Origin: Lantana camara
Taxonomy: Eukaryota > Streptophyta > Magnoliopsida > Lamiales > Verbenaceae
NCBI GenBank assembly: GCA_037501455.1
Contig: CM074865.1
Span: forward strand, 7,637,001-7,701,000
Length of the DNA stretch: 64,000 nt
Direction: 5' to 3'
Shown here in pieces: positions 56,415-64,000 of this stretch (position 1 is the stretch's first letter; the number at the start of each line of letters is the position of its first letter). A model generated the notes under the pieces. The model saw only the letters and a list, made by a program, of their open reading frames with translations. It searched no databases and was not told where the DNA came from. Both the position numbers and the translations under genes were made by a program.

Positions 56415-57977
56415 CACTACAAAAAAAATCATTTTTCGTGACAATTTATTGTGACAAAAAAAAAATAGCGTCATAATAGATTACACTATAGCGACAGTCT
56501 ATAAGTTTGTCACCACAAAACAAACTTTAAGAGACAAATGTTTATATGTCACGAAAGACTTTATTTTATATGACAAAATTTAATATTCGTCATAACATAT
56601 TCAGACATATGTCGCGCTAAATCATCAATTATTTAACCTCTTGTGACGAAATGTTTGTTACTTATGTATCTTATATATGACAAATTTTAGGTTTGTCACA
56701 AGAAATTACTTTGTTGTGACAAAAATTAATATCATCACATAAAGTATTGTTATTTTATAAATTATTTGGATAGGACAACCTATAATAGTCACAATAGAAT
56801 TATGGTATCATGACAAATATTTTATTGTCACAATAGGTCATTTGTCGTGACAAAATTAATTATTGTCACGTGAAATATTTTTGTTTTATATAAAATTTTA
56901 ATTGTGACAAGTTCATATTGTTGCCATAGAAATATAATGTTATAATAAATGATTGACCGTCACAATAATTAGTTTTGTCGTGACCAAATGTAATATTGTC
57001 ATATAAAAATTTATTATTTTAAAAATCATTTTGTTATAATATATTCATATTGGTCATAATAGAAAGATGTTATGTAATAATATATTTATTGTCATAGAAA
57101 TTTCTTTACTTGTGACAAAATATATGTTGTCGTACTAAATTTAATACATAAATTTTGTATTTTAAAATAATAATACAAAAATATATTAAACTAAGAACAC
57201 AAAAATATATTTAAAATTTTTTATTTTAAACTAACAATACAAAAATATTTAAATAATCAATTGAAATTAGTGTATGAATATATTTCATTGTTATTAAATA
57301 TATTAAAAAACATAATATTAATATCAAAGAAGTTGTCCAAACTGGTTTGGGAGTCAATATTCTTTCTCGGAGACCCGAGTTCGATTCCCCGCTAATGCAA
57401 TTAATGAAAAGAATTAATTCTCGAATTAGCTCGTGCTTGGCTCGATGGGTTCGGTGTTGGCTTGTCCGAGGGGTGGTTCGGGTCTCACAAATTAATTTTT
57501 AATTTTTTTTACTTAATTATTTTGTGACGAGATATGATGTGGTGACAAATATGTTTGTCACACGAGGTGCCTAACTTACATGGTTGTAGTGACAAATATA
57601 TGACTATGATGACAATAAGTGTCAGATATGTGACAAAAAGTTTGTCACGATAGAACATGATGCTGTGACAAAAATGTTTGTCATAATAAGTGGTCATTTG
57701 ACTGGTCCTTTAGTGACAAAATTGAATTGCAGTGACAATACATATATACTGTTGTGACAATAATTTGTCACAAGAATGGGGTTTTTCGTGACAAATGTAT
57801 GTTTGTCACAAACCTATTGTGATGAACGTAGAAATTGTTGTCTGGGACTTTATACGACGGGCTTGTTGCGACGGCGACTGCGACAAAAATAATCGTCACA
57901 ATAGATCTATTGTGACAAAATTATCATGTATTGCGACAAATTATTTTCTCACAAAAAAGTGTTTTTTTTTTGTAGTG
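56415..57977. mobile_element. Non-autonomous CACTA (En/Spm) element
   Basis: Begins CACTACAAAAAAAATC and ends TTTTTTTTTTTGTAGTG, with the 3-bp target duplication AAT (56412-56414 and 57978-57980) expected of CACTA elements. Both subterminal regions are packed with TTGTGACAAA / TTTGTCACAA words in both orientations, the usual transposase-binding arrangement. There is no transposase ORF. It abuts the gag-only element's target duplication. A tRNA-derived SINE sits inside (57331-57492). Confidence 0.93.
57331..57492 (+). repeat. SINE inside the CACTA element
   Basis: A-box-like gtccaaactggtttgggag and B-box GAGTTCGATTCCCC (57377-57390), then an unrelated GC-richer body ending gggtctcacaaatta and an A/T tail. 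It lacks the TTGTGAC words of the surrounding CACTA DNA, so it is a separate insertion. Confidence 0.6.
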
Positions 57978-57980
57978 AAT

Positions 57981-58037
57981 ATTTTAAATTTGAATTTACA
58001 TGATCCTTCTTTAAGATAATATTTTAAATTTGAATTT
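57981..58037. repeat. Remnant of a 40-bp duplicated target site
   Basis: attttaaatttgaattt occurs at 57981 and 58021, and gatccttctttaa(c/g)ataat occurs at 51720 and 58002. With the LTR and CACTA elements removed these form two tandem 40-bp units, so the duplication existed before both insertions. Confidence 0.8.
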
Positions 58038-58725
58038 TATGTAAATTCAAATTTTATATTCAAAATTTTAAATATATAATTATTTTTTGACAATATTAAT
58101 TAATTTGATTTTTTTTTTTTTTTTTTTTTTGGTTGGGATTAGGCAATGTCACTATGCATCAATTATTGTATTCAACTAAACAATCACAAAATTAGTATTT
58201 AGTCAAATAAAGTTTTACAATTTTCCTTAAAACTTTTAGGTCACCAAAAACTTTATTAGGAAAAATATCATTAAGATATAAAGATTGGTGCATTATGCAC
58301 GTCTCTTCAATGTAAGCTTACATGATAGACTTCCACTATTAATTCCCAATTTCCTTGTTTGAACTTTTTTAAAAAAAAAATACCAACCGATATACTATCA
58401 ATTAAAAGGTATAAGCGAAACGAGAAAAGTCAAAATAACACAAATTAAAAATATTATTATCGAAAATCAATAAATTATACAATTAGGCTTACATTGAATA
58501 TCGACTTTCACTAGAAAGAGTATAGATAATAATAAAACTCAACTTTAACAAAGAGACAAAACTTTCGTAGGGAAGAGATAAAACTTCTGTAAAAAAAACT
58601 CGAAAAATAATGTAACTTTAAAAAAGTAGTAGTGGATGTCGATTTATGGAAATAACATCTTTTGTTGTAATGACTGATTCAACCAAACATCACCAAAAAG
58701 TAGATCATCGAGACATGAATTTAAG
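58038..58725. other. AT-rich spacer
   Basis: Nothing recognised apart from a 24-26-base T run at about 58108-58131. Confidence 0.5.
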
Positions 58726-58737
58726 AAGGTAGCGGCT

Positions 58738-59548
58738 ATGTTTTAAAACCCGGACCAGAGGTCGAACCGGAGCCCTTACTGGTTACTGGTTTTACTGGTT
58801 CGACCGGTCGGACCACCGATCGGACCGGTGTGACGTCATAATTATATAATAATTATATATATTTATATAATATTACAAATATTAATTAAAAATAATTAAA
58901 TTAGTTAAATAATATGAAAAAAATGGATATATAAATAAATTTTAACTACTCATTGATTTTTTAATAACATATGCTATAATAAAATTTCAAATTATAAATC
59001 TAAAGAATAGAAATAAAAGATTAATTTAACAAATAACATACTTTTTTACTGTAGAAAAAATAATATTACACATACTTTTATGTTTTTATAAATATATATT
59101 ATAGATTACAATTGAAAATTAATTGCTAAGAAAATATAATTATAATATATAGCATATATTATAATTATATTTTTTTAGAACTCAATTTTTAATTATAATT
59201 TAGCTATTTAATAAGATTATAAACTATTTGCTGATAAAATATAACAAGTGAAGTTGGCGAGCTGGTGGCGCTTTTCTCTTCTACATCAGGGGTCCTGGGT
59301 TTAATTCCCCCAGCCCCACAATAAAGTTTTACAATTTTGGAGGGAAAAAAAAATAAAAATTGAAAAATCCGGCCCAACTGGTCCGAGAAGCGGTCCGGTC
59401 CGGGTTTTTAACCGGTTTTTGACCGGTTCGCCCCGGGCCAGATTGGTCCGTGAGGGGAGTGGTTTTAAGGGGTCATCCGGACCGGAAGGCCGATCGGTCA
59501 CCAGTCAAACCGGTCCGATCGGCCGGTCCGGTCCGGGTTTTAAAACAT
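58738..59548. mobile_element. Terminal-inverted-repeat element rich in CCGGTC words
   Basis: Ends ATGTTTTAAAACCCGGACC and its reverse complement, with GC-rich subterminal runs of ccggtcggacc/ggtccgatcgg around an AT-rich core. AAGGTAGCGG flanks it (58726-58735 and 59549-59558) with two extra bases (CT) at the left. A 9-10-bp duplication points to the Mutator superfamily (inference). No coding capacity. Confidence 0.75.
59249..59366 (+). repeat. SINE inside the CCGGTC-rich element
   Basis: tRNA-like head: gttggcgagctggtggcgc (A-box region) and ggtcctgggtttaattcccc (B-box), then a short body and an A-rich tail (gaaaaaaaaataaaaattgaaaa). Confidence 0.6.
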
Positions 59549-59610
59549 AAGGTAGCGGTCTAAGGGTATGGCGGCAGACCCTAGCGGTAGGACAAAGTTG
59601 AGATCCTGGA

Positions 59611-59826
59611 GGCGGAATAGATTTGAGTTCATCAGGCGATACGTATGTTCCAGGCGGAATAGATTTGAGTTCATCAGACGATACGCATGCTCCAGTACTA
59701 CTGGACAGAAACTTTAATTAACTTTAATCTTTTAAAAAATAGAAAATTAAAAGATACGTATGCTCTAGCACTACTGGACAGAAACTTTAATTAACTTTAA
59801 TTTTTTAAAAAATAGAAAATTAAAAG
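59611..59826. repeat. Two overlapping tandem duplications
   Basis: A 42-bp unit starting ggcggaatagatttgagttc is repeated at 59611 and 59653. Its second copy runs into a 73-bp unit (gatacgcatgctcca…attaaaa) repeated at 59680 and 59753. The junction overlaps by the gatacg word. Confidence 0.88.
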
Positions 59827-62018
59827 AGAGACGTAAACGATGTATTAAATCTTATTCCCTCATTTAAATTTTAAACTTAGAGATGTCGAAAATAAAATGC
59901 GAAGGAAAAACAATTATTTGCCTAGTTTATCATGCTTTTAATTGCTATTTATTACAAGTCATCCATGGAAACTGTTCATGTTTCTCCTCTCTCTCTTAGT
60001 CTCTTACATAAATATCATATGAATTACTGAATTACTACCAATTCATTTTATATATTGTCGTTAGTATATTAAATTAATTTAAAATTTAGTGGAATTATGT
60101 TGTTATTCTTCCTTTTGTCTTCGTCAAATTAATTCAATCATTATAGTTTGAATTAGAAACAACAATTTAGGAGGTTACTTAAAGAATTATCAAAAGGGTC
60201 ACCCCACAAATAAGGTTTCATAATTGAGACAATATAATTCCTATTAGTAGCTTTTCTAGACTAAGATTAATGCACATCCTAGCTAGCTTCTACCACTGGG
60301 ATTTGAATTCAATTATGAATTGTCTGATATTGCCCTTTTATTGGTCACTTAGCTTAAATGCATTAATCATTAATTATATGCACTCAAATTGTTACATCAA
60401 ATAATTTTGGACTTAATTGTATGTGTGTGTGTGATTTTTCCTAAATAATTTAAAAGTGGATGGTACAATTTGTGTATTTCGCATAAAGGATAGTGATGAG
60501 TAGAATTAATAGCCACCCTATAAAATTAAAATCTTCTTAACATTATTATGATATCGTGCCCCAAAAAGTCAGGGATACTGTTAAAGTATATATTTGATCT
60601 AACTCATCTCAAAAGCAAGTTGATGAGGTGAGAGTTGCCAAACATTATTAAAGTAGCACATGGTTTGGTAATTAGTTAATGTGAGACAAGTTAACAGATA
60701 CAATCACTTCAAAGTGCGAGACGATTGAACAAGCGTGAGGTTCGAGTTAGATTTCAAGAGTCAAGTTCCTGTTAGAATGAAACGTACAAGACTTGGAGGG
60801 TTAGATTTGATTCGATCTCAGTGTCAATACTATGAGGGTCTCCTCCCAACTAAGATAATGGACAGTCAAGATGCTACCAATCTCGAACTTTAGTGATGCG
60901 TGGCTAAGGGTAGGACCTGTTGAGCTTCGTCTTGGCCCTCGAGGACTAGTAGTTAGGAGATCCGACTAGTCGAGTGCTGGTCTCAGTGTGGGCCACTTAA
61001 CACTATGTATAAGTGTTTATTTGGAATGAGAAGATGAAGTAATATATTGTGATTGGACTATATTACATTAAATAATATATTTTAGTAGTTCAAGTCGTTA
61101 AAAATACAAGAGTAGATATAAGAAATAAAGAATTTTTATATTTTAAAATTTTTGCCAAATATGTGAGATACAAAACTCTCTCTAATTTATCCAATATCGA
61201 TTGAGTACTTTTCTCTGAATTATTGTAATTAACTCATCTAAACAAATGAAGCATAAACACGACCATTATTTAGTGTAAGATATTAATCACCATATACACA
61301 AGTTTATTGAAAACTTAGGCAATTCAATCTTAGGGACTATGATTCTATGAATGATGTAGTTTGTCAGTTGCAAGTAATTCTTCATAAATAACAGTTAAGA
61401 ATGTACGTATTACTGGTGAATTTATAAATGTGCTATGGTCCAATAAGTCTATAATATCATGAATGAATTCAAAGTTTCAAATACCAAAGCTACATAATTT
61501 TTAGAAAAAAGAAAATTTATCTTATCAAGATCTAACCACACCTAACTAACCAAATACAACTACAGGCAAGAACAATTTTATTATGCATTTACATTTATTA
61601 TGTTCCTATTACATGTTATATATATATATAATTTAAAATTTCTATATTTCTTTTATCTTAAAATTTCAAAATTTTGTTTCAATTATTGTGGCTCTTAGTG
61701 ACTATTTATTTGACCTATAATGTAAAAATAGTTTTTTGTTCTAACTCACGTAAAAAAAACTAGCATATAGTTTGGTTTTTATTGGATGTAAGATATATTA
61801 ACACACACCCTGCACGTCATGACCAAATAATTTGGGGTCTAACCTGAAGCGTAAAATTCAATTAATTTTAATTTCATTTTCATTTTCAATTCAAATAATA
61901 TACAATTAGTCCGATACCAAATAAAAATAGATGTTCGATTTAACTCACTTCAAAAGTTAATTGATAATGTTTAAGTTTTATTTGATGTGGGACATGTTAA
62001 CACGTATAAATTCCTGTT
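59827..62018. other. Intergenic DNA with two TRIM-like repeat copies
   Basis: No gene recognised. 60571-60790 (gatctaactcatctcaaaag … ggtgagagttgccaaacatt) and 61755-61998 (ttggtttttattggatgtaaga … gatgtgggacatgttaac) are diverged members of the family at 8886-9180. 60830-61010 is a GC-richer island of unknown nature. Confidence 0.45.
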
Positions 62019-62733
62019 TGATAAGGGGAAAATCGGGGAGTCTGACTTAGCGCCAGATGTCATTGCCAGATAAGCAGCCTATGCCTCGTAAGCTTTTCAC
62101 GACCGAGCCGCTTAGGCGATCATCGACCCACTACTTGACTGAAGACCACAAGTCCTGGTTTGGCGGCGGTCTCCCGCGACCCAGGGTCCCCCTTCACCCC
62201 AGAAAAAGGCGCGACCCAGCGAGACCCCGACCCGATCACTACCGGACAGCAGCACTTAATGCGAGTACCACCTACGGCTGGCCGCATTAATGGCAGCCGC
62301 GCTCAGTACAGTGTCAGGGATCCTGGCAGGAGCAGGCGAACAGTGCTTTGGCTGGAAAAGCACTGTTCCGGCCAGATTACCAGGACTCTCTCCCCCCAAC
62401 CAGATCCACACTTTCTGGGAGGTGTACTTGCTCCCGCGAAGTCCATCTTCACCCTATAAAAGCCTCGCCTGGCGACGGCCAAAGGTAAGCTCTTTTTCAC
62501 GCCCAAAAACTCTTAACTCTAGCATTTTCGACCGAGAGCTTAAGCTGACTTGAGCGTCGGAGTGCCAAAACGGGTCCAACCCCCACTCCTCCCCGTCTTG
62601 GCCTTTGAGTTCACGTTTGTTCTACCTTTTCAGTTGGAGGAAGCGTCGGAGTTCTCCACATATTAAAAATATCTTGGGTGATTTGGCGTCTGAGTCTGGA
62701 ACCCCGTACTGTGCCCAGATTTTGACACGATCA
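62019..62733 (+). repeat. Probable 5' LTR of the Tat-like element
   Basis: Boundaries inferred from TG at 62019, CA at 62732-62733 and the primer site 4 nt further on. The second LTR is outside the window, so this cannot be confirmed by comparison. Confidence 0.6.
62454..62462 (+). promoter_or_regulatory. TATA box of the Tat-like LTR
   Basis: CTATAAAAG in a GC-rich context, about 280 bp before the LTR end. Confidence 0.65.
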
Positions 62734-62736
62734 TCT

Positions 62737-62754
62737 TGGCGCCGTCTGTGGGAA
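62737..62754 (+). other. Primer-binding site of the Tat-like element
   Basis: TGGCGCCGTCTGTGGGAA, a frequent primer site in plant Tat/Ogre-type elements, ending 55 bp before the gag ATG. Confidence 0.8.
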
Positions 62755-62809
62755 GCTCTGAACAAAAAGTCTTTCTTCCTCACCAGCTTAATCCAGCTCC
62801 CCACTGACG

Positions 62810-64000
62810 ATGGTCCAAACACGTCACGGGCGACGAGTCTACGGCGAGAATGGTGAAGAGATCTTTCCGGATCTCAACACCTCAGGGGGGAACTTCCCAC
62901 CCCCCGTAGTGGGGATCGTCGCTACAGATGCCGGCCCTAGTGCTCCTAGCCGTTTGATACTTTCAGAAGCGGATTTGGCGGCTTACGCGGAGAGCTGTCG
63001 GGCAGAGGCGTTGGCCGCTGCAAGAGAAAACAGGGAGCCGGTCATGCCGGCTCCCCCAAGAGGAAGCCCTTTGGCTCTGACCCCTCAGAATGTCGCACAC
63101 CCCACGGTTCAAGGGCCTTCTGCACCAGGGACGTATGCTGTCCATCAGCATGCCCCTCAGCTAAGTATCTGGGGGTATCCGCAGCTCCCCTACGGTCAAA
63201 ACCCCTACGCACAACCTCAGACCATATACATTGCTCCGGCCTTGGGAGCCCAGCATCCAGTCCATCTGGGTGCGCACCTGGAGGAGGGTTTCGATGACAA
63301 TGAAAACCCACCCCGCCGACAGGAGCCAGCTAGAAGAAGGAATGGTCAGGCTGAGGAACGCCCCTCGCAACTCTTACACAATATGAGGGAAACGGATAGG
63401 GGCGCGCGCCACGTTGCAGGGACGGCAAGCGAAATGAATAGAGACGTTCCTGTCCCTAGAAATGTGCCAGTTTTCGATCGCCTGGGGGCTAGGGTCCATC
63501 CCAACGCCTACCATCAGGCCAATCGAGGACATTGGGTGGGACAGGGCGATCTCCGAAATAATCTCCCCCGGAGGCAAAGGCAGCAACAACAGCAGCAGCA
63601 GCAACCTTATGTACCCGACCCGGCACCAGGGTCGGAGTATTTTGATCCACAGGAGGAAGTGTCATCACACTTCCCCCAAGGGCAGGTCTTCGAGGAAAGG
63701 GCACCAGCCCACCACCACGGTCACCTCCCCCCACGTCTGGGGAGGATGTACCGCAGCGAAAGGGAGGCAAGGTCCCCCTTTTGCGACGAAATCATCGACG
63801 CCAAGGTGGTGGACAGAGTCCCCACCAATCTGCCAATATACCACGGGAGCACCGACCCCGTGAAGCACTGCTCCAAATTCGAAGCACAAGTCAGCCTCTA
63901 TGGCCACTCCAAACTCATTTGGGCCAAGATTTTCGAAACCACGCTCGAGGGTCCAGCCCAAGACTGGTTTGAGCGGCTAGCTCCCCATAGCATCCGAGAT
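62810..64000 (+). CDS. Gag (N-terminal part) of the Tat-like element, runs off window
   Basis: From the ATG at 62810 (MVQTRHGRRVYG…) the frame stays open for 397 codons to the window edge. The N-terminal two thirds are low-complexity: Pro-, Ala- and Gln-rich, with a run of eight Gln coded at about 63578-63603. From about residue 322 a conserved Gag core begins (SPFCDEIIDAKV, then a Y-x-G-x-x-D-P block and an F-E-T-T-L-E-G-P-A-x-x-W-F motif), which aligns in style with Tat/Retand-type Gag (cf. Y-D-G-x-x-D-P and T-L-x-G-x-A-x-x-W). The smaller open frames around it are shadows of this one. Function: capsid formation of the retroelement. The start is supported by position after the primer site; the C-terminus is unknown. 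Confidence 0.85.
   Translation, partial: MVQTRHGRRVYGENGEEIFPDLNTSGGNFPPPVVGIVATDAGPSAPSRLILSEADLAAYAESCRAEALAAARENREPVMPAPPRGSPLALTPQNVAHPTVQGPSAPGTYAVHQHAPQLSIWGYPQLPYGQNPYAQPQTIYIAPALGAQHPVHLGAHLEEGFDDNENPPRRQEPARRRNGQAEERPSQLLHNMRETDRGARHVAGTASEMNRDVPVPRNVPVFDRLGARVHPNAYHQANRGHWVGQGDLRNNLPRRQRQQQQQQQQPYVPDPAPGSEYFDPQEEVSSHFPQGQVFEERAPAHHHGHLPPRLGRMYRSEREARSPFCDEIIDAKVVDRVPTNLPIYHGSTDPVKHCSKFEAQVSLYGHSKLIWAKIFETTLEGPAQDWFERLAPHSIRD

Larger units (their letters stand above)
62019..64000 (+). mobile_element. 5' end of a Tat/Ogre-like LTR retrotransposon (cut by window end)
   Basis: A sharp switch to GC-rich DNA. A probable LTR starting TGATAAGGGG (62019) with a TATA box (62454-62462) ends near 62733. 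The primer site TGGCGCCGTCTGTGGGAA follows at 62737-62754, and a long gag ORF runs off the window. The Gag type, GC-rich LTR and this primer site are typical of Tat/Ogre-like gypsy elements. The 3' half and the target duplication are not in view. Confidence 0.85.

Noticed and set aside
56415..57977. Many regularly occurring short repeats, superficially CRISPR-like
   Set aside because: Spacing is irregular, motifs occur in both orientations, and the segment has CACTA termini with a 3-bp target duplication.
59249..59320. Possible tRNA gene (B-box ggtttaattcccc)
   Set aside because: No cloverleaf can be formed, and an A-rich tail follows; fits a tRNA-derived SINE.

Overview
This is plant nuclear DNA, most likely from a eudicot. 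It is strongly AT-rich with long A/T runs, carries plant-type LTR retrotransposon lineages, MULE, CACTA, Helitron and SINE-like repeats, and a plant-specific SAUR gene. There are no bacterial-style operons, no rRNA or tRNA genes and no CRISPR array. The species cannot be named from the sequence alone; an asterid is only a weak guess. The only convincing host gene is one intronless auxin-responsive SAUR-family gene (33317-33763, minus). Almost everything else recognisable is mobile DNA.

Layout. (1) 1772-6704: a young Ty1/copia element with visibly identical LTRs and a long gag-pol frame that lacks an in-frame ATG. (2) 7158-7634: a fold-back MITE. 8.6-9.2 kb: SINE-like and TRIM-like repeats. 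12284-12577: a retroposed insert bounded by perfect 19-bp direct repeats. (3) 15404-31747: a nested stack. Helitron ends surround a Mutator-like element (17644-29920; 9-bp target duplication TAAAGTGTT). That MULE carries GC-rich, gene-like cargo (a Pack-MULE) and is itself split by a complete Ty3/gypsy chromovirus (18157-28587, minus; 2865-bp LTRs; target duplication GCAGC; one uninterrupted gag-pol ORF). (4) 33317-33763: the SAUR gene, with a TATA box near 33875. (5) 39507-43095: a minus-strand Helitron. (6) 43.1-51.7 kb: unannotatable AT-rich DNA with a GC-rich G-box/RY patch near 51.4 kb. (7) 51739-56409: a gag-only LTR element (target duplication ATAAT). A non-autonomous CACTA element (56415-57977) abuts it, inserted at the very edge of its target duplication. 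(8) 58738-59548: a GC-rich terminal-inverted-repeat element holding a SINE, then compound tandem duplications. (9) 62019-64000: the 5' LTR and a 397-codon open gag start of a Tat/Ogre-like element that runs off the window.

How the parts relate. The region is a layered insertion record rather than a pathway. In the central stack the order is Helitron, then MULE, then chromovirus. At 51-58 kb the order is a 40-bp host duplication, then the gag-only element, then CACTA. The copia and chromovirus copies look recent (identical LTRs, long open frames). The gag-only element looks old by LTR divergence (roughly 10% in a hand-compared stretch) yet keeps an intact gag frame, which makes it one of the more interesting signals here. 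The sequence shows no clearly new defence or metabolic system.
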